Position numbers and translations under genes: made by a program. Below, piece by piece: positions 1-10,701 of a DNA stretch of 64,000 nt (position 1 is its first letter; each line of letters starts with the position of its first letter). Under the pieces are notes generated by a model. It was given only the letters and a program-made list of their open reading frames with translations, searched no databases and was not told the DNA's origin. The DNA comes from DASPHG01 sp963849605 (GTDB lineage Bacteria; Actinomycetota; Thermoleophilia; Solirubrobacterales; Thermoleophilaceae): NCBI GenBank assembly GCA_963849605.1, contig CAWKHX010000002.1, positions 372,001 to 436,000 of the forward strand, given 5' to 3'.

Positions 1-584
1 CCGCGGTAGCGGGGATCCCCGAGCTGCTCCTTGGTCACCTCGCCGACGGTGCCGAACAGGTGCGCGCCGATCTCGTGGTGCGGGTACTCGCGCAGGAAGA
101 CCGCCTCCGGCTCGACGCCGGGAAAGTCCCGCGCGTGTTCGGCGAGGTACGAGACGGCCGGGAACTGGACGTCCTGCTTGACGGTCGCCGACACGAACGG
201 CTGTGCCTTGAACTGGCTCTCGACGCTCTTGCGCACAACCGCAGGCTTCATCCGGAGCGTCTTGGCGAGCCTGTCGTAGAGGGCGTTGCGCCGGGGGCCG
301 GGCGGTGGGATCTCGTCGGGCCGCACCTTGACCGCCAGTCCGACGCGGTTGTCCACGAGCACGCGGCCGTCGCGATCAAGGATCTCCCCGCGCGGCGCCT
401 CCACCTTGATCTCCCGCACGCGGTTGTTGTTCGCATCGGCGAGGTACTTGTCGCCAGACAGGATCTGGAGGTACCAGAGCCGGAAGAAGATGACCGCGAA
501 CATGATCAGCGCCAGGCCGCCGATGACCGCCACGCGAAACGCGAGCTGAGGCGTGATCGGCGGTCGCCTGTCGTCGAGGTACAT
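1..584 (-). CDS. mrdA: Penicillin-binding protein 2 (PBP2/MrdA), N-terminal part, cut by window edge
   Basis: Class B transpeptidase that cross-links peptidoglycan during cell elongation, working with MreB, MreC and MreD at the inner membrane. The frame is open from the ATG at 584 to the window edge (about 194 codons). It shows a short cytoplasmic tail, one membrane segment at about residues 15-36, then the start of the PBP dimerisation domain with the typical stretch APRGEILDRDGRVLVDN at about residues 63-79. The catalytic transpeptidase domain lies outside the window. The start ATG overlaps the mreD stop codon (ATGA), so the two genes are probably translationally coupled. The family is clear. 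PBP2 rather than another class B PBP is inferred from the mreBCD context. Confidence 0.85.
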   Translation of the reverse strand, partial: MYLDDRRPPITPQLAFRVAVIGGLALIMFAVIFFRLWYLQILSGDKYLADANNNRVREIKVEAPRGEILDRDGRVLVDNRVGLAVKVRPDEIPPPGPRRNALYDRLAKTLRMKPAVVRKSVESQFKAQPFVSATVKQDVQFPAVSYLAEHARDFPGVEPEAVFLREYPHHEIGAHLFGTVGEVTKEQLGDPRYR

Positions 585-1159
585 CAGACCTCGAGCCCCC
601 GCAGGCCGAGCGGGCCGGACGAGATCGTCGAGTCGCGGCGGGCGCGTGGCCCGGGCTCGACCAGCAGCACCGGCCTGAGCACGCGCCGGACGACCGCGAA
701 GAACGGCATCGCGATCAGCGCGTTCAACAGGACCGTCATGAGCATCTCGCGCACCACCAGGAGCGACACCGGAGCATCGATCGAGAGCATGAAAGAGACC
801 GCGCCGTACGCCAACACGTAGCCCGCTGTCGCGGCCGCAGCTACCGGGATCGGCGTGAGGCCGTGCGCCGGGTCGCGCTGCTCCCGGTAGCGGCCGGCGC
901 CGTACCCGACGGCGGTCAGCACCAGCGACGACGCGCCCAGGTTCGTCCCGAGCGCGAGGTCGAGCAGGAGGCCGGTGAAGAAGCCCGTGGCGGCGCCGGG
1001 GACGCTGCCGGCGTAGAGCGCGACGGCGGCGACCAGCAGCGGCGTGATGTCGGCGGTCCCGCCGAGCACGCTGATCTGAACCAGGCAGGCGATCTGGAAG
1101 ACGACCGCGACCAGGATCATCAGCCCGACGCGGACGACGCTCGAGATTCCCGGGATCAC
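584..1159 (-). CDS. mreD: Rod shape-determining protein MreD
   Basis: Integral membrane component of the elongasome (MreBCD-RodA-PBP2). The 191-residue product is almost wholly hydrophobic, with about five membrane segments, short loops and a basic C-terminus, as usual for MreD. Primary sequence conservation in this family is low, so position directly after mreC and before PBP2 carries much of the call. The GTG start at 1159 overlaps the mreC stop (GTGA), and the stop overlaps the PBP2 start. This places mreC, mreD and PBP2 on one tightly packed transcript. Confidence 0.85.
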   Translation of the reverse strand: MIPGISSVVRVGLMILVAVVFQIACLVQISVLGGTADITPLLVAAVALYAGSVPGAATGFFTGLLLDLALGTNLGASSLVLTAVGYGAGRYREQRDPAHGLTPIPVAAAATAGYVLAYGAVSFMLSIDAPVSLLVVREMLMTVLLNALIAMPFFAVVRRVLRPVLLVEPGPRARRDSTISSGPLGLRGLEV

Positions 1160-2052
1160 GGCACCAGCACCTGCGCCTGCTCCACGCCGCGCTGGGTGAG
1201 CACCTGGACGAAGTCCATGCGCTTCAGGTCGGCGAACGGCTCGATATGCACGCGCTGGTAGAGCTGACGCTCCTCCGCGTCGACCTCCGTTACCCGTCCG
1301 ATCGGGATCCCGCGCGGGAACAGCGACTCGAATCGGTCCGACCGGGTCCCGGAGGTGATCACCGTCGTGTCGGTCGACACGGGGCGCCCCTTCTCGATGA
1401 AGTCGAGCAGCATGTCCGAGGGATCGCCGACGGTCGGCTTGACGATCCCGGCCGCGCCGTCCGGCATGACCTGCGCGGAGACCGCGCTCGACTCGTCGGT
1501 GATCAGCGTCACGGTCGCAGTCCCGCCGGACACCGACGTCACCGTGCCGGCGAGCCCGCCACCGCCGTCACCGCCCGGAGCGACGACCGGCATGTCCTCG
1601 TGGATCCCCGCACCCGAGCCCTTGTCGATCTGGATGCTGGACTGCCAGCTCGTGGGCGAGCGGGCGATCACCCGAGCCGTCACGGGCTCGGTGCTCTGCG
1701 GGAAGAGCTCATCCTTGGGCAGGCCGACGAGGCTGCGGAGCTGCTCCGCCTCGCGCTGCGCGGTCTGCGCCGCGGCCAGGTCCTCGCGCAGCTGCGCGAC
1801 CTCGTCCTTGAGCTCCTTGTTCTCCGACTTCGCGTCGAAGACGTCGCCCGCCCAGTTGATCGCGTCGCGGACCGGCTTGAAGGCGCGGCTCGCGCCTTCC
1901 TCGATCGGCGCCAGCGCCTCCTGGGCGCCGCGCTGGATCGCGTGCAGGCCGCCGCCGGCGGACTCGCCGAAATAGACGGTCAGCAGCCCAATCGAGAGGG
2001 CCACGAATATCAGTAGAGCGGCCCGCCTTCTGCGGACCGTCTTGTCATACAC
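1156..2052 (-). CDS. mreC: Rod shape-determining protein MreC
   Basis: Bitopic scaffold that links cytoplasmic MreB to the periplasmic or extracellular PBP2. The 298-aa product has a basic N-terminus, one membrane segment at about residues 10-28, a coiled-coil region rich in Glu, Leu and Gln (about 70-110), then the two beta-barrel MreC core domains. The GTG start at 2052 is supported by a strong GAGGAGG ribosome site about 9 nt upstream. It lies 24 nt downstream of mreB in the same direction, so the mreBCD operon order is intact. Confidence 0.92.
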   Translation of the reverse strand: MYDKTVRRRRAALLIFVALSIGLLTVYFGESAGGGLHAIQRGAQEALAPIEEGASRAFKPVRDAINWAGDVFDAKSENKELKDEVAQLREDLAAAQTAQREAEQLRSLVGLPKDELFPQSTEPVTARVIARSPTSWQSSIQIDKGSGAGIHEDMPVVAPGGDGGGGLAGTVTSVSGGTATVTLITDESSAVSAQVMPDGAAGIVKPTVGDPSDMLLDFIEKGRPVSTDTTVITSGTRSDRFESLFPRGIPIGRVTEVDAEERQLYQRVHIEPFADLKRMDFVQVLTQRGVEQAQVLVP

Positions 2053-2076
2053 GGAAGAAGTCCTCCTCGGCGCCCG

Positions 2077-3123
2077 CTAGTAGCGGCGCCGATTCCTTGA
2101 ATTTCTGTTGCTGCGGTGGATCGCCTCGAATTCCTCAAGCGACCTCCCGGAGCCGACCGCGACGCAGGTGAGAGGCGAGTCGGCGAGGTGGGCGGGCATC
2201 TGCGTCTCGTCACGCAGGCGCTCGTCCAACCCTTGGAGCAGCGCCCCTCCCCCGGCCAACATGATGCCACGGTCCATGATGTCGGACGCGAGTTCGGGCG
2301 GCGTGCGGTCGAGCGTCTCCTTGACCGCGTCGATGATCGCCTGGAGCGGCTCCTCGAGCGCGATCCGCACCTCCTCGCTCGTCAGCACGATCGTCTTCGG
2401 CAGGCCCGAGACGAGGTCGCGGCCGCGGATCTCGGCCTGCACCTCCTCCTCAAGCGGGAACGCCGAGCCGATCTCGAGCTTGACCTCTTCGGCCGTCTGC
2501 TGCCCGATCATCAGCTTGTACTCGCGCTTGACGTAGTTGATGATCGCCTCGTCGAGCTCGTCCCCGCCGATGCGGATCGACTGGGACACGACGATCCCGC
2601 CCAGCGAGATCACGGCGACCTCGGAAGTGCCGCCGCCGATGTCGACGACCATGTTCCCCGTCGGCTCGCCGACCGGGAGGCCGGCGCCGATCGCCGCGGC
2701 CATCGGCTCCTCGATCAGGTACGCCTGGCGCGCGCCGGCGGACAGGCAGGCCTCCTCGACCGCGCGCTTCTCCACCCCCGTCACCCCGGAGGGCACGCAG
2801 ACGACCACGCGCGGATGCGCCCAGCGGTTCTGGTGCACCTTCTGGATGAAGTGGCGAAGCATCTGCTCCGTGACGTCGAAGTCCGCGATCACGCCGTCCT
2901 TGAGCGGCCTGATCGCCTGAATCGTGCCCGGCGTGCGCCCGAGCATCCGCTTCGCCTCGATTCCGACCGCGTGGACCTCGCCCGAGCGCGAGTCGATCGC
3001 GACAACCGACGGCTCGGACAGGACGATTCCGCGCCCGCGCACGTAGACGAGCGTGTTGGCGGTCCCGAGGTCGACCGCCATGTCGCGGCCCCCGAACCCC
3101 GTGAGATAGCTGAGAAACCCCAT
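2077..3123 (-). CDS. mreB: Cell shape-determining actin homologue MreB
   Basis: Bacterial actin that forms membrane-associated filaments and directs lateral wall synthesis. The 348-aa length is normal. Visible actin-fold motifs include the phosphate-1 loop DLGTANTLVYVRGRG (about residues 18-32), the phosphate-2 region DIGGGTSEVAV (about 163-173) and the adenosine-binding LAGGGALL (about 292-299). The ATG at 3123 lacks a good Shine-Dalgarno sequence; a short GGCCC/GGGCC hairpin (3131-3144) sits just upstream. The C-terminal tail is rich in Arg and Asn. First gene of the mreBCD-PBP2 operon. Confidence 0.97.
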   Translation of the reverse strand: MGFLSYLTGFGGRDMAVDLGTANTLVYVRGRGIVLSEPSVVAIDSRSGEVHAVGIEAKRMLGRTPGTIQAIRPLKDGVIADFDVTEQMLRHFIQKVHQNRWAHPRVVVCVPSGVTGVEKRAVEEACLSAGARQAYLIEEPMAAAIGAGLPVGEPTGNMVVDIGGGTSEVAVISLGGIVVSQSIRIGGDELDEAIINYVKREYKLMIGQQTAEEVKLEIGSAFPLEEEVQAEIRGRDLVSGLPKTIVLTSEEVRIALEEPLQAIIDAVKETLDRTPPELASDIMDRGIMLAGGGALLQGLDERLRDETQMPAHLADSPLTCVAVGSGRSLEEFEAIHRSNRNSRNRRRY

Positions 3124-3217
3124 AAGAAGCGGCCCCAGGGGGCCGAAACCGCCGCTGAGGCAATGAAAAGTCTAGCTAGCGCGCTCGCGCCCGGCGAGGC
3201 TGCAAGTCTGCGACCGC

Positions 3218-3757
3218 TTACGAGTGCAGCAGCTCGGGCGCCAGCAGGAGGAGGTTCGGCACGGGCAGGCCGACGACGTTCCAGAAGTCGCCCTCGATTT
3301 GGGCGACGAGCGCGGACCCGCGGCCCTGGATCGCGTAGGCGCCCGCGCGGTCGCGCCACTCGCCGGTCGCGAGGTACCAGCCGAGGGTCGCATCGCTCAG
3401 GCCCGCGAAGGTCACCCTCGTGACGGCGTGCGCCGTCCTCTCCTCGTCGCCTCGCCGCAGCGCGATCCCGCCCCAGACCTCGTGAGTGCGCCCGGAGAGG
3501 GACCGCAGATACGCCTCGGCCTCCTCCTCACTGCTCGCCTTGCCGAAGATCCGGCCGTCGAGGAAGACCTCCGTATCGGCGCCGAGGACGAGATCGCCCT
3601 CGGCGGCACGCGCCTTCCGGAGCGCGTTCTCGACGACGACCTCCCGCGGGTCGCCCTCCTTCAGCTCCTCGACGTCCGCCGGCTCGACCCGGAACTCGAT
3701 GCCCAGCTGCTCGAGGATCGCTTTCCGCTGCGGCGAGCGGGAAGCGAGCGTCAGCAT
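3218..3757 (-). CDS. maf: Maf-family nucleotide pyrophosphatase
   Basis: House-cleaning nucleoside triphosphate pyrophosphatase of the Maf/YhdE family (dTTP/UTP or modified nucleotides), also linked to septum inhibition. The 179-aa product begins with the family signature LASRSPQRKAIL (the SxxR motif), followed by VLGADTEVFLDG and the C-terminal YAIQGRGSALV and GDFWNVVGLPV segments; all family blocks are present. The stop of ndk overlaps the start region here (3757), so maf is probably co-transcribed with ndk upstream and mreB downstream. Exact substrate preference cannot be read from the sequence. Confidence 0.92.
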   Translation of the reverse strand: MLTLASRSPQRKAILEQLGIEFRVEPADVEELKEGDPREVVVENALRKARAAEGDLVLGADTEVFLDGRIFGKASSEEEAEAYLRSLSGRTHEVWGGIALRRGDEERTAHAVTRVTFAGLSDATLGWYLATGEWRDRAGAYAIQGRGSALVAQIEGDFWNVVGLPVPNLLLLAPELLHS

Positions 3758-4161
3758 CAGAGCTCTGGGAAGAAGAGCTTCGCCTCGCGCTCGGCGGACT
3801 CGTTCGAGTCCGAGCCGTGAACCATGTTCTTGCCGACCTCGAGCGCGTAATCGCCCCGGATCGAACCGGTCGTCGCCTCGAGCGGGTTGGTCGCGCCGAT
3901 CACCTGGCGGGCGGCGACGACCGCCTCGTGCCCCTCGAGCACCATCGCGACCAGCGGACCGCTGGTGATGAACTCGACGAGCTCCCCGAAGAACGGCTTG
4001 CCCTCGTGCTCGGCGTAGTGCTGCGAAGCGAGGTCGCGATCCATCTGCATGTGCTTGAGCGCGACGATGCTGAGCCCCTTGCGCTCGAAGCGGGCGATGA
4101 TCTCGCCGGTCAGGTTGCGCGCAAACGCATCGGGCTTCACCAGGATCAGAGTCCGATCCAT
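3757..4161 (-). CDS. ndk: Nucleoside diphosphate kinase
   Basis: Transfers the gamma-phosphate between nucleoside di- and triphosphates through a phosphohistidine. The 134-aa product has all family landmarks: N-terminal RTLILVKPDAFARN, the substrate loop, and the catalytic His in the C-terminal NMVHGSDSNESAERE block (His at about residue 115). The ATG at 4161 is preceded by GGAGG with suitable spacing. An 8-bp inverted repeat (4176-4196) lies just upstream of the ribosome site. Sits between the zinc-ribbon gene and maf, as in several actinobacterial shape-gene clusters. Confidence 0.97.
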   Translation of the reverse strand: MDRTLILVKPDAFARNLTGEIIARFERKGLSIVALKHMQMDRDLASQHYAEHEGKPFFGELVEFITSGPLVAMVLEGHEAVVAARQVIGATNPLEATTGSIRGDYALEVGKNMVHGSDSNESAEREAKLFFPEL

Positions 4162-4175
4162 TTAGTTGTTACCTC

Positions 4176-4196
4176 CTCGGGTCATCCGGACCCGAG
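4176..4196 (-). promoter_or_regulatory. Hairpin in the ndk 5' leader
   Basis: Perfect 8-bp inverted repeat CTCGGGTC-n5-GACCCGAG placed immediately before the GGAGG of ndk, whose first bases touch the stem. It could be a leader hairpin affecting ndk translation, or the end of the preceding transcript. No T-run follows on either strand. Confidence 0.4.
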
Positions 4197-4231
4197 TCTG
4201 ATGGAAAAGCTCGCGTCCGGCTCGCGTGAAC

Positions 4232-4246
4232 GGGGGCTTCGCCCCC
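4232..4246 (-). terminator. GC hairpin after the zinc-ribbon gene
   Basis: GGGGGC-TTC-GCCCCC, a perfect 6-bp stem, starts 9 nt past the stop codon of the zinc-ribbon gene on the minus strand. There is no clear U-tract, so it is at best a weak or factor-assisted terminator separating that gene from ndk. Confidence 0.4.
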
Positions 4247-4254
4247 TCCATCGA

Positions 4255-4755
4255 TCAGGGGCTTACGGCTTGCTGCTGCGTAGCCGGGCGACGGCGGCGC
4301 GCCTGGGGCTGGCCGATCTCGGCCTCGCAGTAGGGGCAGATCTTCCAGCGCGGGTCGAGCGGCTTGCCGCAGGTGGCGCAGGGCTCCTTCAGCCGGCGCA
4401 GGCAACTCGGGCAGCGGAGGAAGCTCTTCTCGATATCGAAGTCGCAGTACGGGCAGGCGAGGTGGTCCATGTCGGCCAGCCGGGCCTCGGTCGCGGCGAT
4501 CTCCAGCTCGCGCTCGCGGCGGTCCTCGATGAACTCCGGCGGCCGGATGATCATGTAGATGACCGCGCCGATGAAGGGGAAGCACGCCGCGGCTGTGGCG
4601 CAGCCGACGAGCATCGGATCCTCGATCCGCCGCTTCGCGTCGGCGTACGTCCAGTAGATGAGCGCGAAGTAGAGGACGACAAGGCAGAGCAACAGGAGGT
4701 TGACCACCAGGTTCAGCGTGTCGTCTGTGATGCCGAAGACGGCGAGAGCGCCCAT
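4255..4755 (-). CDS. Membrane protein with C-terminal double zinc ribbon
   Basis: 166-aa protein of unknown role. N-terminal half: two membrane segments (about residues 10-33 and 49-72), the second ending with the PPEF sequence seen in many actinobacterial zinc-ribbon membrane proteins. C-terminal half: four CxxC knuckles (CPYC, CPSC, CATC and CPYC, about residues 100-144) forming a double zinc ribbon, then a basic tail. The cysteine pairs predict a cytoplasmic metal-binding domain for protein or nucleic-acid contact. Conserved in this genomic neighbourhood by my recollection, but no experimental function is known to me. Confidence 0.75.
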   Translation of the reverse strand: MGALAVFGITDDTLNLVVNLLLLCLVVLYFALIYWTYADAKRRIEDPMLVGCATAAACFPFIGAVIYMIIRPPEFIEDRRERELEIAATEARLADMDHLACPYCDFDIEKSFLRCPSCLRRLKEPCATCGKPLDPRWKICPYCEAEIGQPQARRRRPATQQQAVSP

Positions 4756-4783
4756 CAGGAGCGGCCAGTGTATCGGCGGGCGT

Positions 4784-4900
4784 CTACAGGAACAGCCGCC
4801 CGAGCAGGTAGCCGATCCCGAAGAAGAACAGGATCACGGTCGCCACCACGAGGGCGACGAAGCCGATCATGAGGAGGATGCTCGGGCTGTCGTCGTTCAC
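4784..4900 (-). CDS. Small single-pass membrane protein (38 aa)
   Basis: Short frame beginning with GTG only 4 nt after the folC stop codon, which suggests translational coupling to folC. The product is an acidic N-terminus (VNDDSPS) followed by one long hydrophobic helix of about 28 residues ending in GRLFL. No strong ribosome site is visible beyond GTGAGACC, which overlaps the folC end. Composition and position favour a real small membrane protein, but there is no family evidence. An upstream start inside folC cannot be excluded. Confidence 0.5.
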   Translation of the reverse strand: MNDDSPSILLMIGFVALVVATVILFFFGIGYLLGRLFL

Positions 4901-4904
4901 GGTC

Positions 4905-6152
4905 TCACAGTGTGGAGGCTCGGACGCCGCGACGCTCTGTGACCAGGTCGGCGATGAGGTAGATCGACCCGGTCGCGAGGACCGCGGCCCCGATCTGTCG
5001 CGCTCGCTCGAGTGCCTGCTTCGGGTCCGGGACGATCTCGCTGGGCGGGCCGTCGAGCTGGGTGGTGAGCGACTGGAGCGTGGCCGGCGAGAGCGAGCGC
5101 GGGTTGGCCGAGCGCGTGAACACGACGTAATCGAACAGCGGCAGGAGCTCCTTGAGCATGGCCGCCGCATCCTTGTCATCCAGGATCGCGACGACACCCG
5201 TGAAGCGCTGGCCTTCGAGGGCCTCCGCCAGGGCACGGGCCCCGTCCGGGTTGTGAGCGGAGTCGATGAGCGTGAGCGGGGAGTCCGCGATCGTCTCCAG
5301 CCGCCCCGGCACGCGGACCTCGGCGGCCGCCTGCCGCACCGCGCGGCATCTGGTGGTCGCAGGACGTCCATGAATTGCCGCGGTGGCGCGAGGAAGGCCT
5401 CGGCGGCTGCGGCCGCGACTGCGAAGTTCCAGCGCTGGAAGTCGCCACGCGGCGCCGAGCGGGCCGCGCCACGGCTCCGTGACCCGCACGTGACGAGCGT
5501 GACGGGCTGCGGCCACCTCGGCCGAGCAACAGCCGTCAGCCTCGTCCACGAGCGGCCCGGTGACGAGCGTCGCGTGGTCGCGGACCACGGCCAGCTTCTC
5601 GCGGGCGATGTCCTCGATCGTGGGGCCGAGCCAGCGCGTGTGCTCCAGGCCGACCGTCGTCAGGACCTGGACCTGCGACGGGATCACGTTCGTCGCGTCG
5701 TAGCGGCCGCCGAGACCCGCCTCGATCACGGCGACCTCGACGCCGCTGCTCGCCAGGGCGTGGTAGGCAGCCGCCGTCAGCGCCTCGAACTGGGTCACCT
5801 CGTCGTCGGCGGCGAGCGTCCGGTTCACGAGCTCGGCCGCGTGAGCGGCACGGGCCACGGCGGCCGCGAAGGCGGGTTCGGGAAGCGGCCGCTCCCCTAC
5901 CTCGACTCGCTCCGCGAACGTCCGCAGATGTGGCGAGGTGTACGAGCCGGTCCGCAGCCCGTGCCGCTCGAGGATCGCAGCGATCATCCGGACCGTCGAG
6001 GACTTGCCGTTCGACCCGACGACGTGGATCGACGCGAACCGCCGCTGCGGCAGGCCGAGGACCGTCATCAGCTTGTGCATGCGGTCGAGCCCGAACCGCA
6101 TCCCGAACAGCTCGAGGCCGAGCAGGTAGTCCTCGGCCTCGCGGAACGTCAT
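4905..6152 (-). CDS. folC: Folylpolyglutamate / dihydrofolate synthase, with two compensating frameshifts
   Basis: Mur-ligase-type enzyme that adds glutamate to dihydropteroate and/or tetrahydrofolate. N-terminal half shows the ATP loop VVGSNGKSST (about residues 44-53), YTSPHL, and the conserved VIEAGLGGRYDATN. The C-terminal half has LIDSAHNPDGARAL and ILDDKDAAAML. The middle is out of frame: conserved GDFQRWNF (just below 5451) is readable only in the next frame, so there is about +1 near 5451 and about -1 near 5342. The outer frame is restored, so a translation looks complete while about 36 residues are wrong. Start ATG overlaps the valS stop (ATGA). Confidence 0.85.
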   Translation of the reverse strand: MTFREAEDYLLGLELFGMRFGLDRMHKLMTVLGLPQRRFASIHVVGSNGKSSTVRMIAAILERHGLRTGSYTSPHLRTFAERVEVGERPLPEPAFAAAVARAAHAAELVNRTLAADDEVTQFEALTAAAYHALASSGVEVAVIEAGLGGRYDATNVIPSQVQVLTTVGLEHTRWLGPTIEDIAREKLAVVRDHATLVTGPLVDEADGCCSAEVAAARHARHVRVTEPWRGPLGAAWRLPALELRSRGRSRRGLPRATAAIHGRPATTRCRAVRQAAAEVRVPGRLETIADSPLTLIDSAHNPDGARALAEALEGQRFTGVVAILDDKDAAAMLKELLPLFDYVVFTRSANPRSLSPATLQSLTTQLDGPPSEIVPDPKQALERARQIGAAVLATGSIYLIADLVTERRGVRASTL

Positions 6153-8732
6153 AGCGATGCGAGCTCGGCGCGGAAGCGCTCCAGCTTCTCGCGCTCGCGC
6201 TCGACCACCTCCGGCGGCGCCTTCTTGACGAAGCCCTTGTTCGCGAGCTTGCCCTCCGCGCGCGCGATCTCCGTCTCGAGCGCTGACCGGCGGGCGTCGA
6301 CGCGAGCAGCCTGATCGGCCGCCGAGATATCGCCAGAGGGAAGGATTTCGACCGGCCCGACCGTGGCGACCGCCTCGTCGCCGTCCTCGGTGAACTCCAC
6401 CCGCGCGAGCCGCGCGATGTGGTCCCGGAGCGGCGACTCGCCTGCCATCCGCGCGCGGAGCGTCGCGCGCGCGGGCACGCCGGCCTCGTCGCGGTACCGG
6501 CGCAGCGCGGTCACGGTGGCGATCGCGTCGCCGACGATCTCCTCGGCCTCCTCGTCGATCAGGCTCCCGTCGGACGCGGGCCAGGAGGAGGCGGCCAGCA
6601 GCCCGCGTTCGCCGGGCATGTAGGACCAGATCTCCTCGGTGACGAACGGCATGATCGGCTGCAGCAGGGTGAGCGTCCGCTCGAGCACCCACAGGAGCGT
6701 CGCCGACGGCGGGGCCTCGCCGTACAGCCGCGGCTTGACGAGCTCGAGGTACCAGTCACACACGTCGGTCCAGAAGCCCTCGTAGAGCTCGAGCGCCGCG
6801 TGCGACATCGCGAAGCCCTCGTACAGCTCCGTGACGCGTTCGGTCAGCCGCTCGAGGCGCGAGACGATCCAGCGGTCCTCGACCGTTTCGGTCTGTGGCT
6901 TGGCCGCGACGTCCTCCACCCGCAGCAGCACGAGCCGGGACGCGTTCCACAGCTTGTTCGCGAGATCGGCGCCCTGCTTGACGCGCTCCTCGTTGAAGCG
7001 CACGTCCTGCGACGAGGACATGGCGAGCAGCCCGAACCGCAGGCCGTCGGCGCCGTAGGCGGGGAACTCCCCGCCCTGCTCGAAGACCGGCGGCCGCTCG
7101 CCGCCCTCGACGATGTCGAGGGGGTCGATCCCGGTACCGAGCGACTTGGACATCCGGCGGCCGTCAGGGGCCTGGATGATCGAGTTGATCGGGACGTCCG
7201 TGAACGGCAGCTCGCCGGTGAACTCGAGGCCCATCATCACCATCCGCGCGACCCAGAGGAAGATGATGTCGCGCCCGGTCACGAGCACGTCGGTGGGATA
7301 GAACGCCCGCAGCTCCGGCGTCTCGTCCGGCCAGCCGAAGCGTCGCGAACGGCCACAGGGCGGACGAGAACCATGTGTCGAGCACGTCGGGGTCGCGCAC
7401 CCAGCCGTCGCCCTCGGGCGCCTTGCTCCCGACGTAGGTCTCGTCGCCGCGGTACCAGACCGGAAGCTGATGGCCCCACCAGAGCTGCCGCGAGATGCAC
7501 CAGGGGCGGATGTTCTCGAGCCAGTTGAGGTAGACCTGGCGGTGAGGCCGCTCGGGGTGGAAGCGGAGGCTGCCGTCCTTCGCCGCCGCGATCGCGGGCT
7601 CCGCGAGCTTGGTCATGTCGCAGAACCACTGCAGCGAGATCAGCGGCTCGATGCGCTGGCCGGATCGGTGCGAGTGCGGCACTTCGTGCACGAACGGCTG
7701 CGTCCCGGAGATCAGCCCCTCCTTACGCAGCGCCGCAACGACCGCGTTGCGTGCCTCGTCGACGTGCAGCCCCTCGAATGCCTCGCCCGCGGCCGCGGTC
7801 ATGCGCGCGTCCTCGCCGATCACGGTCACCTCGTCGAGCCCGTGCGCGCGGCCGATCTCGAAGTCGTTCGGGTCGTGGCCGGGCGTGATCTTGAGCGCGC
7901 CCGTGCCGAACTCGGGGTCGACGTAGTCGTCGGCGATGATCGGCAGCCGCCGTCCGACGAGCGGCAGGATCGCGTGCTCCCCGATCAGCCGGGTGTAGCG
8001 CTCGTCGTCGGGGTGGACCGCGATCGCGGTGTCGGCGAGGATCGTCTCCGGGCGGACGGTCGCGATCGTGAGCGACCCCGAGCCGCCCTCGAGCGGGTAG
8101 TCGATCTTGTAGAGCGTGTCCTCGACGGTGCGCTGCTCGACCTCGAGATCCGAGATCGCCGACCGCAGCCCTGGGTCCCAGTTGACCATGTAGGTGTCGC
8201 GGTAGATGTAGCCCTTCTCGTACAGCGCCACGAACACGTGCATCACCGCGCGCACGTACTCGTCGTCCATCGTGAAGCGCTCGTCGCGGTAGTCGAGCGA
8301 CGCGCCGAGGCGGCGGAACTGCTCGACGATCGTGCCCCCGTACTGGTCGCGCCACTCCCAGACGCGCTCGGTGAACCCCGCGCGCCCCAGCTCGGCCCGC
8401 GACGTGCCCTCGGCCTCGAGCTGCCGCTCGACCTGGATCTGCGTCGCGATGCCGGCGTGGTCGGTCCCGAAGATCCACTTCGTCCGCCTGCCCTGCATTC
8501 GGTTGAGGCGGATCAGGAGATCCTGGATGGTCCCGTTGAGGGCGTGCCCCATGTGGAGCGCGCCGGTCACGTTCGGCGGCGGCACCGCGATCGAGAAGTT
8601 CTCGGACGCGTCCCCCTCCGGCTCGGGGCTGAAGATCCCTGCCTCGAGCCAGCGCGCGAACACGCGGTCCTCGACGTCCGTCGGGTCGTAGCGCGTCCGC
8701 GCCTCGAGTTGTTCCAGCCTGTCAACCGCCAT
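6149..8732 (-). CDS. valS: Valyl-tRNA synthetase, one frameshift
   Basis: Class I aminoacyl-tRNA synthetase charging tRNA-Val. Shows the HIGH variant (VTGALHMGHAL, about residue 45), the editing domain, the KMSKS loop (RRMSKSLGTG) and the anticodon-binding and C-terminal coiled-coil arm. The first about 460 codons and the rest are in different frames: there is one extra base near 7338-7341, where TLGWPDET should read through. I chose the ATG at 8732; a TTG five codons upstream overlaps the end of the MBL gene. Precedes folC with an ATGA overlap. The extra base is more likely a sequence error than decay, because both halves are fully conserved. Confidence 0.93.
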
Positions 8733-8743
8733 CCGGCGGGAAG

Positions 8744-9412
8744 TCAAGCAGGCAATCCCGCGGCGAACTCGGCGAGGGCGGCCGGGTCCCTCAACGGAGG
8801 GCCGTGGCCGAAGCAGGCGAGCTCGGGCCCGAGCGCAGCCACGCGGCGGATCGACTCGCGGTTGCGCGCGGGATCCGGCGTGAAGGCCCGCTTCGGCTCG
8901 TACAGCCCGCGCAGGCCCGTGAGGACGTTCATGTTGTTGAGGACATCGCCGAGCACGAGCACGCGGTCCGACTCGCGCCAGTACGCCACGTGGCCGGCGG
9001 AGTGGCCCGGTACGTCGAGCACGGTGAAGCCCGCCAGGGTGTCGCCCTCGCGCAGCCGCCGGTCAACCGGGTGGCCCGGGCCCGTCCAGAACCGGTTGAT
9101 CACGCCGTTAAGCCTCGTGTGCGGCTGTCGCTCCTTGATCAGCCGCGGATCCTCGGCGGCGTCGGCGTCGCGCTCTCCGACCCAGAACGGGATCCCGAGC
9201 GCGGTGCAGACCTCATGGCTCGCGCCCTGATGGTCTGGGTGGGCGTGCGTGAGCGCGTGCGCCGTCACGGGCCGTCCCTTCAGCTGCCCCAGGATGCGCC
9301 GGCCGGCGCGCCTCGTCGCGGCGTCGACCAGCACGTCGCCCATCAGGTAGACGTTGATGCCGTGCGGCGGGAATCCCCGCAGCTGCCAGAGGCCGGGCGC
9401 CAGCTCCTTCAC
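8744..9412 (-). CDS. Metallo-beta-lactamase-fold hydrolase
   Basis: 222-aa single-domain hydrolase. It carries the metal motif THAHPDHQG (HxHxDH, about residues 59-64), a later DVPGHSAGHVAY His and a VLGDVL metal Asp, with a terminal GHGPP His. Likely binds two metals; substrate unknown (thioester or glyoxalase II-like, or quorum-lactonase-like, are all possible for this fold). A GTG start at 9412 follows the clpX stop closely and was chosen because upstream codons overlap clpX. Its stop abuts the valS start, so clpX, this gene, valS and folC probably form one transcript. Confidence 0.8.
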   Translation of the reverse strand: MKELAPGLWQLRGFPPHGINVYLMGDVLVDAATRRAGRRILGQLKGRPVTAHALTHAHPDHQGASHEVCTALGIPFWVGERDADAAEDPRLIKERQPHTRLNGVINRFWTGPGHPVDRRLREGDTLAGFTVLDVPGHSAGHVAYWRESDRVLVLGDVLNNMNVLTGLRGLYEPKRAFTPDPARNRESIRRVAALGPELACFGHGPPLRDPAALAEFAAGLPA

Positions 9413-9417
9413 TCGGT

Positions 9418-10695
<1,278 letters not shown>

Positions 10696-10701
10696 CTGTT
10701 G

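Noticed and set aside
2116..3423. Long open frame opposite mreB and maf (435 codons), and similar long frames opposite clpX (9640-11361) and RNase D (15876-18992)
   Set aside because: They lie antisense to well-conserved genes, are Arg/Ala/Pro/His-rich without domains, and are expected in DNA of this GC content. Only the 3' end of the third (18273-18992) is a real gene.
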